DNA of 64,000 nt, from the NCBI RefSeq assembly GCF_014219065.1, contig NZ_JACLGO010000023.1, forward strand, positions 1 to 64,000, written 5' to 3'. Positions 48,008 through 58,203 of the stretch are shown piece by piece; position 1 is the first letter of the stretch, and each line of letters starts with the position of its first letter. A model generated the notes under the pieces. The model was not told the origin of the DNA. It ran no database searches and was given only the letters and a program-made list of their open reading frames with translations. Source of the DNA: Halopseudomonas xiamenensis (lineage in GTDB: Bacteria; Pseudomonadota; Gammaproteobacteria; Pseudomonadales; Pseudomonadaceae). A program made the translations under genes and the position numbers.

Positions 48008-49261
48008 ATGAGATCTAATAAACCTAGGGCTCCGCTCTGCGCGGTAACCTTGATCGCGGGTGTGCTGTTATACCCAACATTCGCGGCGGCATTAACGCTG
48101 GAACAAGCTTTGCAGTTAGCCGAACAGACGGCTCCTTCGCTGGAGGCCAGGGCAGCAGATGTGCAAGCTGCGCAAAGCTCGGCGGTCTTTGCTGGCGAAC
48201 TCCCCGACCCGAAACTGACGCTCGGGTTGCAAAGTGTGCCTATCGAAGGCGAGTCACGCTGGCGGGCAGACAGGGACGCCATGACCATGCAGATGATCGG
48301 AGTGATGCAAGAGGTTCCAAACCGTGCCAAAAGACGGGCGCGAACTGAAGCAGCACAAGCCGGCATCGAGGCCCGTGGTGTCCAGCAGTTTGCGGAGCTT
48401 TTAAATATCCGCCAGGAAACTGCCGAAGCATGGCTTGCCGCCTTCGCAATCGAGCAAAAGCTGACTCTTTTCAAGGGTTTTTACCATGAGAATCAGCTTT
48501 TCTCGCAAGCTATCAAAGCGCGTATTGCCGGAGGGGCAGGCCAGACAGCAGATAGCGTCCTGCCTCAGCAAGAGGCCGCCTTGCTCGCCGAAAAAGAGGA
48601 TGAGCTGTTAACCATGCGGACAATTGCGCGAGCCGAGCTCCGGCGTTGGATAGGTGATGCTGCAAGCCAGAGTCTTACCGGCGACTGGCCCGAATGGCGA
48701 GCTGATCCGGCGTCGTATCAGCAGAACCTGCAACGCCGCCCTGCCTTACTTGCCTACGAACCTATGACACGCGAAGCAGAGGCCAAGGTGCGCCAGGCTA
48801 TCGCCGAGAAAACGCCGGATTGGAGCTGGGGCGTCGATTATCTTCGCCGCGGCAATGAGTTCAGCGACATGGTGAATATCAGCGTCAGCTTTGACCTGCC
48901 TATTTTCACCGGCTCCCGTCAGACCCCCAAAATTGCGGCCGAGCGCGCAAAACTCAGCCAGTTAGAGGCGGAACGTGAAGTAGCCCTCCGTATACACACC
49001 CAGCAACTTGCCGCCGATCTGGCTGAGTACCAGCGCCTCGACCGCGCTCTGGCGCGCCTTGATCAGACGTTATTACCTTTGGCCGAGGAGAAGGTTCGCC
49101 TTTCTCTGGCTGACTACAGCGCCGGTACCGGTGAGCTTACCTCGGTGATCGATGCACGACGCCAACTGGTCGACACACGTCTGCGCCGCGTGGATACAGC
49201 GCGCGACAGATCGCTCAGCAACGCTCGTCTGCACTTCGCCTCTGGAGATACCCAACCATGA
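48008..49261 (+). CDS. cusC: TolC-family outer membrane factor CusC
   Basis: A 417-aa precursor with a signal peptide (ending near FAAA-LTLEQA) and the two outer-membrane-efflux repeats typical of CusC/CzcC: long coiled-coil helices such as LTLEQALQLAEQTAPSLEAR and the second repeat near SISVSF-type barrel strands (DMVNISVSFDLPIFTGSRQT). It forms the outer-membrane exit duct of the Cus pump. The ATG at 48008 has AGGA 7 bp upstream. The stop overlaps cusB. Confidence 0.88.
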   Translation: MRSNKPRAPLCAVTLIAGVLLYPTFAAALTLEQALQLAEQTAPSLEARAADVQAAQSSAVFAGELPDPKLTLGLQSVPIEGESRWRADRDAMTMQMIGVMQEVPNRAKRRARTEAAQAGIEARGVQQFAELLNIRQETAEAWLAAFAIEQKLTLFKGFYHENQLFSQAIKARIAGGAGQTADSVLPQQEAALLAEKEDELLTMRTIARAELRRWIGDAASQSLTGDWPEWRADPASYQQNLQRRPALLAYEPMTREAEAKVRQAIAEKTPDWSWGVDYLRRGNEFSDMVNISVSFDLPIFTGSRQTPKIAAERAKLSQLEAEREVALRIHTQQLAADLAEYQRLDRALARLDQTLLPLAEEKVRLSLADYSAGTGELTSVIDARRQLVDTRLRRVDTARDRSLSNARLHFASGDTQP

Positions 49262-50703
49262 CCACCCCATTTAAGCGCATTGCTTTCAGTCTCAGCTCTT
49301 CCCTGATCATCCTGGTCGCAACTATGGCCGGCCTGCCTGCAGCAGGCTTTGCTTCTGAAATGGCAGACAAGGAGGTGCTGTACTGGTACGACCCGATGAT
49401 GCCGCAACACAAGTTCGATAAGCCCGGCAAATCCCCTTTTATGGACATGGATCTCGTGCCTCGATATGCAGACGAAGCCGGTAATGGTGCAACCATGAGC
49501 ATTGATCCAGGTATCACGCAGAACCTCGGTATGCGACTGGCCACTGTACAGCGTGAGTCGATGAACCAGTCATTCAGGGCAGCAGCCACATTGGCGTTCA
49601 ATGACAGGGATGTGGCGATAGTGCAGGCACGCAGCAGTGGCTTTGTCGAGCGCGTTTACGACCTTGCCCCAGAGGATGTCATCGCCAAAGGCGCCCCCCT
49701 GGTGGATATCTTCGTGCCTGCCTGGGCAGCGGCTCAGGAAGAGTACCTGGCTATCAGTAAGGTAGGCGATGCACAGCTGCTCGCAGCCGCGAAACAAAGG
49801 TTACGGCTTACGGGCATGCCGACAGAAACAATCGGCCAACTGGAAAGAAGTCATAAAGCACACCCGGTCTGGACAGTAACAAGCCCAATAGGCGGGACAG
49901 TGAAGACACTGGATGTGCGCCAGGGGATGACCGTGCAAGCGGGTGACTCTTTGGCCAGCGTCAATGGGCTGGACACCGTCTGGCTGGAAATTGCGGTACC
50001 CGAGGCGCAGGTTACAAACCTGGCTCCGGGACAAAGCATCACCGTGCACCTGCCCGCCTTTGCAGGCGAACCGCTTGAGGCAACCATTCAGGCGCTGTTG
50101 TCGCAGGCCAATCTGGACAGCAGAACGGTGCGCGTTCGTGCTGAGCTGCCCAATCCCGAGCAACGACTTCGCCCGGGCATGACCGCCGAAGTGACACTGA
50201 ACCGGAGCATAGAGCATGCGCTGGTCGTTCCTGCGGAAGCGGTTATTCGCACCGGTCGGCGTGCCTTGGTCATGCTGGCGGAAGCAGAGGGACGTTACCG
50301 CCCCATCGAGGTGCGTACCGGGCGCGAGTTCGGCGACAAGACCGAGATACTCGACGGCCTGGAGGCTGGCCAGACAATCGTCGCCTCTGGCCAGTTTCTG
50401 CTGGACTCCGAGGCAAGCCTGCGCGGTTTGACAGCGCAAACTCTGGAAGATGTTGATCATGCTCATGGGCCAGTCCTGCATGAGGCCGAAGGCACAATCG
50501 TCGGCCTGGAAGATGGCATGGTGGGCCTGTCGCATGGGCCGTTCAAAACACTGCATATGCCCGGGATGACTATGGCTTTTCCGGTCGCGGACCCATCCCT
50601 GCTTGCAGGCGTGCAAGTGGGCAGTCGGGTTCGTGTTGCCGTACGCGAGAGCGACGAGGGACTGATCATTGAACACATCGAAACACTGGAGGCCCCAGAA
50701 TGA
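49258..50703 (+). CDS. cusB: RND periplasmic adaptor CusB with extra metal-binding domains
   Basis: The 481-aa protein has a signal peptide, then an N-terminal heavy-metal-binding motif ([20 protein letters not shown], about 42-70), then the lipoyl, barrel and membrane-proximal domains of an RND adaptor ([20 protein letters not shown]). It ends in a CusF-like domain (about 405-478) with [18 protein letters not shown]. The Met residues near the N-terminus match the Cu(I) site of CusB. It links CusA to CusC and hands over copper. Start and stop overlap its neighbours. Confidence 0.92.
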   Translation: MTTPFKRIAFSLSSSLIILVATMAGLPAAGFASEMADKEVLYWYDPMMPQHKFDKPGKSPFMDMDLVPRYADEAGNGATMSIDPGITQNLGMRLATVQRESMNQSFRAAATLAFNDRDVAIVQARSSGFVERVYDLAPEDVIAKGAPLVDIFVPAWAAAQEEYLAISKVGDAQLLAAAKQRLRLTGMPTETIGQLERSHKAHPVWTVTSPIGGTVKTLDVRQGMTVQAGDSLASVNGLDTVWLEIAVPEAQVTNLAPGQSITVHLPAFAGEPLEATIQALLSQANLDSRTVRVRAELPNPEQRLRPGMTAEVTLNRSIEHALVVPAEAVIRTGRRALVMLAEAEGRYRPIEVRTGREFGDKTEILDGLEAGQTIVASGQFLLDSEASLRGLTAQTLEDVDHAHGPVLHEAEGTIVGLEDGMVGLSHGPFKTLHMPGMTMAFPVADPSLLAGVQVGSRVRVAVRESDEGLIIEHIETLEAPE

Positions 50704-53700
50704 TTGCTGTCATTATCCGGTGGTCGGTAGCCAACCGTTTCTTGATTCTGCTGGCCACCTTGTTTGCAGTGGCCTGGGGCGTGTGGTCGGTCAAGAATAC
50801 TGCAATGGATGCGCTGCCTGACCTGTCCGATGTTCAGGTCATCATCCGTACGCCCTTTCCGGGGCAGGCGCCACAAATTGTCGAAAATCAGGTGACCTAC
50901 CCGCTGACGACAACCATGTTGTCCGTGCCGGGGGCCAAGACTGTTCGTGGCTACTCGTTCTTCGGCGATAGCTTCGTTTACGTCCTGTTCGAGGACGGCA
51001 CTGATCTCTATTGGGCTCGCTCACGGGTGCTGGAGTATCTGAGTCAGGTGCAAAGCCGCCTGCCTGCTACCGCCAAGCCCGCTCTGGGGCCTGACGCTAC
51101 CGGGGTGGGCTGGATTTACCAGTATGCGCTGGTAGACCGCACGGGAAATCATGATCTCGCCCAGTTGCGATCGCTGCAGGACTGGTTTCTGCGCTACGAG
51201 CTCAAAACGTTACCCAATGTGGCGGAAGTGGCTCCCATAGGCGGAATGGTCAAACAGTACCAGGTGGTGCTGGATCCGGTGCGCATGGCCAGCAGAGGGG
51301 TGACTCAGCAGCAGATCGCCCAGGCGATTGATGAGGCCAACCGGGAGACAGGCGGCAGTGTGCTTGAACTGGCGGAAACCGAGTTCATGGTGCGTGCGAC
51401 GGGATATCTGCAAACCCTGGATGACTTTCGCGCCATCCCCCTGCGTCTCGACAGCGGCGTCCCGGTAACCCTGGGGGACGTAGCACATATCCAGCTCGGC
51501 CCGGAGATGCGTCGTGGTATAGCCGAGCTCGATGGTGAAGGTGAGGTGGTGGGAGGGGTGGTTATCCTGCGTAGCGGCAAGAACGCACGGGAAACCATCG
51601 CCGCAGTCCAGAACAAACTGGATGAGCTTAAGGCCAGCCTCCCTGAGGGGGTCGAAATCGTCACGACCTATGACCGCAGTAAGCTGATTGATAGTGCGGT
51701 CAAAAACCTCAGCTCCAAACTCATTCTAGAATTCATCATCGTGGCACTGGTATGTGCGCTTTTCTTGTGGCATTTGCGATCATCCCTGGTGGCGATTGTT
51801 TCCTTGCCCATCGGCATCCTGATTGCTTTTATCATCATGCAGCGCCAGGGCATCAACGCCAACATCATGTCCTTGGGCGGCATCGCCATTGCGATTGGCG
51901 CCATGGTGGATGCGGCCATCGTAATGGTTGAGAACGCACACAAACATATCGAAAGCTGGCACCGAAAACATCCTGACGCCACCTTGAAAGGCGAGGCGCA
52001 CTGGAAGGTGATCACCGAGGCGGCCGTCGAGGTTGGGCCAGCGCTGTTTTTCTGTCTGCTGATCATTACGCTTTCGTTCATCCCGGTGTTTACCCTCGAA
52101 GCTCAGGAAGGTCGGTTATTTGGCCCGCTGGCTTTCACCAAGACCTATGCCATGGCAGCGGCGGCGGGCCTATCGGTCACCCTGGTGCCGGTGCTGATGG
52201 GCTACTGGATTCGCGGGAAAATCCCCGACGAACACCGTAACCCGCTTAATCGCGGCCTCATCAAGGTATATGAGCCCGTGCTCGACGCAGTGCTACGCTG
52301 GCCAAAAACAACCCTGGGGGTCGCCGTTCTGGTCTTTCTGACTGGTTTATGGCCTGCGTCTCAGCTGGGCGGCGAGTTCCTGCCACGCATGGACGAAGGC
52401 GACCTGCTGTACATGCCTACGGCGCTTCCCGGATTATCCGCAGCCAAAGCATCGGAGCTATTGCAGCAGACGAACCGGCTGATCAAAACAGTCCCGGAAG
52501 TGGCGCGGGTATTCGGCAAAGCCGGCCGCGCCGACTCAGCCACCGACCCGGCGCCGCTGGAAATGTTTGAAACAACTATCCAGTTCAAGCCCAGGGACGA
52601 ATGGCGGCCAGGCATGACCTCTGAAAAGCTGGTGGAGGAGCTGGATCAGGCAGTACAGGTACCCGGCCTGGCTAACCTCTGGATACCACCGATACGTAAC
52701 CGCATCGACATGCTCGCAACGGGTATCAAAAGCCCGATAGGCGTAAAAGTGTATGGCACTGATCTGGCGCAGATTGAAAAAACCACCCAGGCAATTGAGG
52801 ACATAGCCAAAACGATACCGGGTGTCACCCTGTCGTTGGCGGAAAGACTGACCGGTGGACGCTACATCGATGTGGATATTGATCGGCAGGCGGCTGCACG
52901 TTACGGCCTGAATATCGCTGACGTGCAGGCCATAGTCGCAGGCGCTATCGGTGGGGAAACTATTAGTCAAACCGTCGAAGGGCTCGCCAGATACCCCATC
53001 AACCTCCGTTACGGGCGCGAATGGCGCGACTCAATCAGCACCTTGCGTGAGCTCCCGATATTCACGCCCCAAGGCGCGCAGATCACCCTGGGCACCGTTG
53101 CCAACATCCAGGTGGTTGATGGGCCGCCGATGCTCAACAGTGAAAACGCCAGATTATCAGGTGTGGTTTACATTGACGCGCGCGGTCGGGACATGGCTGC
53201 AGTGGTCAGCGACCTGAAAGACAGGATCAACGAGAGTGTCGAGCTCGGAGCCGGCATGAGTATCAACTACTCGGGCCAATTTGAATTCATGGAGCGGGCC
53301 AATGCCAAGCTGAAGCTGGTGGTACCCGCCACGATGCTGATCATCTTTGTACTGCTCTACCTGATATTTTCACGTATTGGCGAAGCAATGCTGATCATGG
53401 TGACCTTGCCTTTCGCTCTCACCGGTGGCGTCTGGTTCCTGTACCTTCTGGATTATCACTTTTCCATTTCCGCTGGCGTCGGCTTTATCGCCCTGGCGGG
53501 CGTGTCAGCAGAATTCGGCGTGATCATGCTCCTTTATCTGAAGAACGCCTGGGTTGAAAGACAGGAAAAAGGCGCACAGGGCGAAGCCGATCTACTGGAT
53601 GCCATTCATGAAGGGGCCGTACAACGGGTACGCCCGAAGGCCATGACAGTTGCGGTCATTATCGCGGGATTATTGCCCATCCTGCTGGGCAGCGGCACCG

Positions 53701-53858
53701 GTAGCGAAATCATGAGCCGTATTGCCGCCCCGATGGTAGGAGGGATGATCACCGCGCCCCTGCTGTCCCTGTTTGTACTGCCGGCGGCTTATTTGTTAAT
53801 GCACCGCAAGCGCTCACGACGCTTAACAACACAACCGACTAAAATTGGAGAAAATTGA
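50700..53858 (+). CDS. cusA: RND copper/silver efflux pump CusA
   Basis: The 1052-aa inner-membrane protein has 12 transmembrane helices and two large periplasmic loops. The helix-4 proton-relay region reads [20 protein letters not shown], the CusA/HME-RND pattern with the single conserved Asp, distinct from the DFG..D type of CzcA. Met-rich porter sites fit Cu(I) or Ag(I). It drives export from periplasm and cytoplasm through CusC. It overlaps cusB and cusF. Confidence 0.95.
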   Translation: MIAVIIRWSVANRFLILLATLFAVAWGVWSVKNTAMDALPDLSDVQVIIRTPFPGQAPQIVENQVTYPLTTTMLSVPGAKTVRGYSFFGDSFVYVLFEDGTDLYWARSRVLEYLSQVQSRLPATAKPALGPDATGVGWIYQYALVDRTGNHDLAQLRSLQDWFLRYELKTLPNVAEVAPIGGMVKQYQVVLDPVRMASRGVTQQQIAQAIDEANRETGGSVLELAETEFMVRATGYLQTLDDFRAIPLRLDSGVPVTLGDVAHIQLGPEMRRGIAELDGEGEVVGGVVILRSGKNARETIAAVQNKLDELKASLPEGVEIVTTYDRSKLIDSAVKNLSSKLILEFIIVALVCALFLWHLRSSLVAIVSLPIGILIAFIIMQRQGINANIMSLGGIAIAIGAMVDAAIVMVENAHKHIESWHRKHPDATLKGEAHWKVITEAAVEVGPALFFCLLIITLSFIPVFTLEAQEGRLFGPLAFTKTYAMAAAAGLSVTLVPVLMGYWIRGKIPDEHRNPLNRGLIKVYEPVLDAVLRWPKTTLGVAVLVFLTGLWPASQLGGEFLPRMDEGDLLYMPTALPGLSAAKASELLQQTNRLIKTVPEVARVFGKAGRADSATDPAPLEMFETTIQFKPRDEWRPGMTSEKLVEELDQAVQVPGLANLWIPPIRNRIDMLATGIKSPIGVKVYGTDLAQIEKTTQAIEDIAKTIPGVTLSLAERLTGGRYIDVDIDRQAAARYGLNIADVQAIVAGAIGGETISQTVEGLARYPINLRYGREWRDSISTLRELPIFTPQGAQITLGTVANIQVVDGPPMLNSENARLSGVVYIDARGRDMAAVVSDLKDRINESVELGAGMSINYSGQFEFMERANAKLKLVVPATMLIIFVLLYLIFSRIGEAMLIMVTLPFALTGGVWFLYLLDYHFSISAGVGFIALAGVSAEFGVIMLLYLKNAWVERQEKGAQGEADLLDAIHEGAVQRVRPKAMTVAVIIAGLLPILLGSGTGSEIMSRIAAPMVGGMITAPLLSLFVLPAAYLLMHRKRSRRLTTQPTKIGEN

Positions 53859-54202
53859 TGAGACTCATATCTGCAAGTATCGCGATGCTATTGTTAACGC
53901 CTGTTGCTGCCACAGCTGCGGAGCAACCAGGACATAACAATCACATGAATCATAACGCGATGAGTCAAAGAGCACCCGCAGAAACCGCAATTGCCACCGG
54001 CACGGTTAAAAAGATTAATCTGGAAAGCGGAATGATGGTGATCGCCCATGATCCCGTTGAATCCTTGGGCTGGCCGTCGATGACCATGAGCTTCAAAGCT
54101 TCGCCTGATCTAATGCAAGACCTGAAGGAAGGCGATGTGATCGAGTTCGAATTCACATCCAGCGGCATGCATTCGACCATAATCAGTAAAGATAAAATGT
54201 AA
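53858..54202 (+). CDS. cusF: periplasmic copper chaperone CusF
   Basis: A 114-aa precursor with a signal peptide, a short Met/His stretch (HNNHMNHNAM) and a small beta-barrel with the CusF ligands W and M in LGWPSMTMSFKA. It ferries Cu(I) to CusB. I chose the ATG at 53858, which overlaps the cusA stop; a TTG one codon earlier is less likely. A second CusF-like domain is fused to CusB upstream. Confidence 0.92.
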   Translation: MRLISASIAMLLLTPVAATAAEQPGHNNHMNHNAMSQRAPAETAIATGTVKKINLESGMMVIAHDPVESLGWPSMTMSFKASPDLMQDLKEGDVIEFEFTSSGMHSTIISKDKM

Positions 54203-54212
54203 GCGAGAAAAA

Positions 54213-54236
54213 GCGGCCGTCATTGATGGCGGCCGC
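54213..54236. terminator. terminator after cusF
   Basis: GCGGCCG / CGGCCGC form a stable hairpin just past the cusF stop, between convergent genes. Confidence 0.7.
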
Positions 54237-54266
54237 GATTTCAACCGCCTCGTTGTGACGAATCAG

Positions 54267-54740
54267 TTATTCCTGGTGAAAAGCAGGGAAACGCTTGGCG
54301 GCGTGGTCGGTATGGCATGCAACACACGCGTTTAACATCTGCGAAAATATCTCGCGTTGCTCGGCTTTGTTCCCCACACGTGCCGCTTCGGCCAGCGTCG
54401 CGCTCATTTTATGAAGTGCTTCATCCTTTCTTAAAAACTCGTCTGACGCAGTGCTGATCAACGCTTGCTGCTGCTCTTCTGTCAGCTCTTGCGCAAGAAT
54501 AAAGCTGTCGTGAATTTGCTGGGCCTCCCGAGCGACAACCTCATCTTCTCCCCTCACCATGGCGTCGGTAATGGTTTGCGTAGAACCTAGAATGGCTATC
54601 ATTTCCTGTATCAAAAGTACGCGCACATCTATAGGGAGTTCAGAGCCTATATCTTCCTGTGCGCTAACAGTTGTGCTCAGAGAGCTTACGCAAAAAAAAA
54701 TGAAGAACATTGATTTCTTCAGGCGTGATCGATTTATCAT
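54267..54740 (-). CDS. cytochrome c'-like haem protein
   Basis: A 157-aa precursor with a signal peptide (MFFIFFCVSSLSTTVSAQED) and a four-helix bundle ending with the haem site NACVACHTDHA near the C-terminus, as in class II cytochromes c. The role in a copper region is unknown; such proteins bind NO or carry electrons. I preferred ATG 54740 over 54761 because it gives a compact signal peptide. It is convergent with cusF. Confidence 0.75.
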   Translation of the reverse strand: MINRSRLKKSMFFIFFCVSSLSTTVSAQEDIGSELPIDVRVLLIQEMIAILGSTQTITDAMVRGEDEVVAREAQQIHDSFILAQELTEEQQQALISTASDEFLRKDEALHKMSATLAEAARVGNKAEQREIFSQMLNACVACHTDHAAKRFPAFHQE

Positions 54741-54889
54741 TATGTTAGGTCTCTTTGACATGGAACGGAGGATCAGATATTACTGCAATCACACCTTAGT
54801 CCCTGCTATCAGGCTCATCAAGCAGTCCTTTGTAGTGTCAGACCGCTTATTACTTAAATTAATCAGCACCCAAACAAAGAACCAAGCCC

Positions 54890-55216
54890 TCAATTATTGC
54901 CTGGACATAACGTACCAGAGGTACGATACTCCAGAATGCGCAACTCGCCACTAGAATCTTTATATGCCATCTGCGCTGGCATCACACCACAACCTATATT
55001 TCTCGAGGTGAGGTGTAGCACCTTCTCTACGTCAAGCTTCATTCCGTATTGGTAATGCTCTGTTACCGGTGGATTTTTACCAATTGACAAGGCATATTCG
55101 CGCCATTTCATCTCATTTTTTCTTATCATTTCACCATAAACAGGATCAATAATCCCCTCCGCCATCACTAGAGAAGAAAAAAACATAATAGAAATAGCGG
55201 CAATCTTATTTTTCAT
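54890..55216 (-). CDS. DUF2790 family secreted protein
   Basis: A 108-aa precursor with a signal peptide (MKNKIAAISIMFFSSLVMA) and the DUF2790 core YQYGMKLDVEKVLHL then GCGVMPAQMAYKDSSGELRI. These small periplasmic proteins are typical of Pseudomonas and several are copper-induced. I chose ATG 55216, which has the signal peptide, over a longer frame to 55348. Two CopR-like boxes lie upstream. Confidence 0.75.
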   Translation of the reverse strand: MKNKIAAISIMFFSSLVMAEGIIDPVYGEMIRKNEMKWREYALSIGKNPPVTEHYQYGMKLDVEKVLHLTSRNIGCGVMPAQMAYKDSSGELRILEYRTSGTLCPGNN

Positions 55217-55291
55217 TCCTATGACCCCGTCACGTTTAAATTTAGTGGGATAAATGATGCCATACGAACCTGTCATTAGAATGAAAGACAC

Positions 55292-55307
55292 ATTACAAAA
55301 TTGCAAT
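55292..55307. promoter_or_regulatory. CopR/CusR-like box
   Basis: ATTACAAAATTGCAAT has one mismatch. It is 76 bp upstream of the DUF2790 gene, on the side of its promoter. Confidence 0.6.
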
Positions 55308-55350
55308 CTTCCATATGCTTTGAATGTGCCAGCATCAATAAGTCGCAATT

Positions 55351-55366
55351 ATTACATAATTGTAAT
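55351..55366. promoter_or_regulatory. CopR/CusR-like box
   Basis: ATTACATAATTGTAAT is a perfect dyad, 77 bp upstream of the EQ-repeat protein gene. With the previous box it makes a symmetric divergent control region. Confidence 0.7.
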
Positions 55367-55442
55367 TTAGCCGTCATCTTGCGTTCAGGTTTCTCAATTT
55401 ATGATTAGTATGCCCGCCTGACCTATAGCCTAAGGTATATCT

Positions 55443-55676
55443 ATGAAAACTATCGTCACTATTTTTACTCTCATTTTCGCTCTCAACTTCGCCGCTACGG
55501 TACATGCAGAGGATGGAAGCATGCGCTATAGGGAGATGGTGGAGAAACTGCGTGAACAAAATAAAGAGCGAAGAGAAGCAGAACAAGAACAAGAACAAGA
55601 ACAAGAACAAGAGAATGAAAAACAGGTAAATCAGACTAAAAAACAAGAACCAGTCTCAACAAATGATAAAAAGTGA
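55443..55676 (+). CDS. small secreted protein with Glu-Gln repeats
   Basis: A 77-aa precursor with a signal peptide (MKTIVTIFTLIFALNFAATV) and a charged mature part. Five tandem copies of the hexamer GAACAA (55581-55610) encode a run of Glu-Gln pairs flanked by REAEQ and ENEKQ, so the mature protein is a soluble coil or disordered acidic chain. I know no family. The perfect CopR-like box upstream suggests copper induction. Confidence 0.6.
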   Translation: MKTIVTIFTLIFALNFAATVHAEDGSMRYREMVEKLREQNKERREAEQEQEQEQEQENEKQVNQTKKQEPVSTNDKK

Positions 55677-55708
55677 CAAATACGCGCTGTACCACCCCGA
55701 GGATCTCA

Positions 55709-55741
55709 GCCCAGCCAGTGTTTTGTATTCACTAGCTGGGC
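55709..55741 (+). terminator. terminator after the EQ-repeat gene
   Basis: The arms GCCCAGCCAGTG / CACTAGCTGGGC (one mismatch) enclose a 9-base loop and are followed by GATTTTA. Confidence 0.75.
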
Positions 55742-55931
55742 GATTTTACGCTCAAACCCAGCCCCGTAACACGCCGATGCCTGGCTTGATCGCCTTTACG
55801 CTGATGGAAAAGCACATCATTACCCTCTTGGACAAATAAGCATTCCCATCAACTAATTCCCTGTCGGCGCCGAGATCCCGCACCGCTCCGCCACCTCTCG
55901 TGCGAGCACTGATGCTGCTGCCCGCCCAAAA

Positions 55932-55947
55932 ATGACAAAATCGTAAT
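55932..55947. promoter_or_regulatory. weak CopR/CzcR-like box
   Basis: ATGACAAAATCGTAAT fits the same dyad with two mismatches, about 190 bp upstream of the czcR-type regulator. Confidence 0.4.
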
Positions 55948-56134
55948 TTAACGTTAACTTTACCGTCAGCCCTCGCGTGCATAATGGGTAATTACTGCGA
56001 AGCTCAGTGTGCCTACCCATAGCCGAGATGTAGCGAAGAATAAATGCGAGAAGCTATAGAAAACATGGAAATCAAAAGAAAACTCAAACTGTTAGATTGC
56101 GCGGCATGACTGAAACCATAACCAAGGTATACTG

Positions 56135-56809
56135 ATGAGAGTCCTGATTATTGAAGACGAGGTTAAAACAGCGGAATATCTCTACCAAGGGCTAAGCGAA
56201 AGTGGCTACACCGTTGAAGTGGCCTTGAATGGTATTGACGGCCTTCACATATTTAAAAACCATGATTTCAACCTGGTTATTTTGGATGTCAATTTGCCCG
56301 GTGCAGATGGATGGTCTGTATTAAAAGAAATACGCCGAACAAGCGACGCCCGTGTGATGATGTTAACTGCTAGCGGAAGGCTTACAAGCAAAGTAAAAGG
56401 TCTCGACTTAGGTGCCGATGACTACCTTGTAAAGCCTTTCGAATTTCCAGAGCTACTTGCAAGAATTAGATCCCTCTTAAGAAGAAGTGAAAAAATAATT
56501 GAGAACGATGCTTTAATTGTTGCTGATCTGACGCTTGACCACATCGGCCATCGCGCATATCGAGCCGGTTCACGTATCGACCTGACTGGAAAGGAATTTT
56601 CTCTACTGCAACTGCTGATGCGTAACCCAGGCGTTGTTATGACCCGCACTCAAATAACATCCTTGGTCTGGGACATAAATTTTGATTGTGATACGAATGT
56701 GGTGGATGTATTCATTCGCAGGCTTCGTGCAAAAATTGATGAACCCTTCGATAAGAAGCTTATTCATACTTTACGTGGGGTTGGATATGTTCTTGAGGAC
56801 AGAGGATGA
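56135..56809 (+). CDS. czcR: heavy-metal response regulator (CzcR-like)
   Basis: A 224-aa OmpR-family regulator closely similar in layout to the CopR at 44801: Asp51 in LVILDVNLPGADGW, the switch Lys in [14 protein letters not shown] and a winged helix ending [20 protein letters not shown]. The position before czcS-czcCBA indicates zinc/cadmium/cobalt control. Codon use is far more AT-rich than in the copper genes. Its stop overlaps the kinase start (ATGA). Confidence 0.88.
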   Translation: MRVLIIEDEVKTAEYLYQGLSESGYTVEVALNGIDGLHIFKNHDFNLVILDVNLPGADGWSVLKEIRRTSDARVMMLTASGRLTSKVKGLDLGADDYLVKPFEFPELLARIRSLLRRSEKIIENDALIVADLTLDHIGHRAYRAGSRIDLTGKEFSLLQLLMRNPGVVMTRTQITSLVWDINFDCDTNVVDVFIRRLRAKIDEPFDKKLIHTLRGVGYVLEDRG

Positions 56810-58203
56810 GTAAGCCGCTCAGCCTGTCACTACGTATAGGGCTCTCCGTCAGTATAATGGGATCGGCATTAGTCGTTCTTATTTTCAGCCAGTCTTGGTT
56901 TACTTTACGCACTCAATTAGAAGTAATTGCCGAGTCCAAGCTGGCACAAAAACTTGGACAAATAGAGCACAGTGTATTAGAAGCTGGCCCAGCGTCGATC
57001 GATGAAATCGATCCACACATGGTGGATGACCTGATTTCTGGGCATACAGATATGAGTTTAATGGTCTGTAATGCTGAGCTGTCCGGTAGCCCGATATTTA
57101 CTGTTGGTTTAATACCCGCAGCGATAGAAAACACTATATCATGCAACAAGAACTCAGATTTTTACCAAAAACACTTCGATAAATCCGGAGTAAACTCTTT
57201 AGTTGCACATACCAGCATACGAATTCCTGTAAGCGGAGAAGCAATACGGTTGATTCTAATCAGCGATCGTGCAGAAGATCTTTATTTGCTCGCTGCGTAC
57301 CGAAAATCAACTTTAATAGCTATACCAATTTTCCTAATCATTATCGGGATGGGTGCATGGTGGATCGCGAAGCGCGGACTGGCTCCTCTAAACACATTTA
57401 GAAGCTTAACATCTGCTGTTACTACAAGTGAGCTAAAAGGAAGGATTGAATGCCAGGACCTCCCGTTCGAGCTTAACGAGCTTGCCGATAGCGTGAACCT
57501 CATGCTGGAGCGGCTCGAAGATGGAGTGAAGCAGCTAGCGGACTTTTCCGATAACTTAGCCCATGAGTTGCGTTCACCCATAACAAACCTCATGGGAAAA
57601 GCGCAAGTGGCACTATCGAAAAACAGAACCTCCGATCAGTATAAAGAAACACTAGAGTCTTGTGTTGAAGAGCTTGAACGTGTGTCTCGTATTGTCTCAG
57701 ACATGCTTTATCTTGCACAAACAACTCAAGCAGATAGCGCTGCCTCTGAAAGCCTATCACTAAACAAAGAAGCCAACCACATTGTTAACCTATTCAACGC
57801 TATCGCGGAAGAAAAGAGAGTGAGACTGTCAGTGGTGGGAGACGATTTTATTCTGGGTGATAAGCTCATGATACAGAGAGCCATCTCCAACCTATTATCG
57901 AACGCTATAAGACACGCTCCCGTAGATAGTTCTGTACCTATAGAAATAATAAGCCAGAGCAACCAAGCATTTCTATCTATAAGCAACAGTGGCCCAGGCA
58001 TACCCACTCAACACTTACACAAAATATTCGAACGTTTTTATCGTGTTGATAGCGGTCGCTCCCGTGCTGAAGGCGGAATAGGTCTTGGCTTGGCCATGGT
58101 TCGTACAATTATGGAGTTCCACCACGGGACTGTAACAGTTGAATCAGATATTCAGGGCCCTACAAAGTTTACATTAACGTTTCGGAAAATAAATCATGAC
58201 TGA
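56806..58203 (+). CDS. czcS: heavy-metal sensor histidine kinase (CzcS-like)
   Basis: The 465-aa kinase has two membrane helices (about 10-32 and 168-188), a periplasmic sensor of about 135 residues with two cysteines (MVCNAEL, ISCNKN), a HAMP segment, the H-box DNLAHELRSPITNL with His253, an N-box SNLLSNAIRHAPVD and GGIGLGLAMVRTIM. It probably senses periplasmic divalent metal and phosphorylates the neighbouring regulator. About 200 bp of AT-rich, apparently gene-free sequence separates it from czcC. Confidence 0.88.
   Translation: MSKPLSLSLRIGLSVSIMGSALVVLIFSQSWFTLRTQLEVIAESKLAQKLGQIEHSVLEAGPASIDEIDPHMVDDLISGHTDMSLMVCNAELSGSPIFTVGLIPAAIENTISCNKNSDFYQKHFDKSGVNSLVAHTSIRIPVSGEAIRLILISDRAEDLYLLAAYRKSTLIAIPIFLIIIGMGAWWIAKRGLAPLNTFRSLTSAVTTSELKGRIECQDLPFELNELADSVNLMLERLEDGVKQLADFSDNLAHELRSPITNLMGKAQVALSKNRTSDQYKETLESCVEELERVSRIVSDMLYLAQTTQADSAASESLSLNKEANHIVNLFNAIAEEKRVRLSVVGDDFILGDKLMIQRAISNLLSNAIRHAPVDSSVPIEIISQSNQAFLSISNSGPGIPTQHLHKIFERFYRVDSGRSRAEGGIGLGLAMVRTIMEFHHGTVTVESDIQGPTKFTLTFRKINHD

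Larger units (their letters stand above)
55677..56134. other. intergenic region between copper and czc loci
   Basis: A terminator hairpin lies at 55709-55741. The rest has no supported gene; short open frames here have no ribosome site or conserved look. A box-like dyad is at 55932-55947. The sequence becomes markedly AT-rich toward czcR, which suggests a join between modules of different origin. Confidence 0.5.

Noticed and set aside
55581-55610. possible CRISPR or regulatory repeat array
   Set aside because: The repeats are 6 bp, contiguous and in frame, so they are a coding microsatellite. No CRISPR array or cas gene was seen anywhere in the window.
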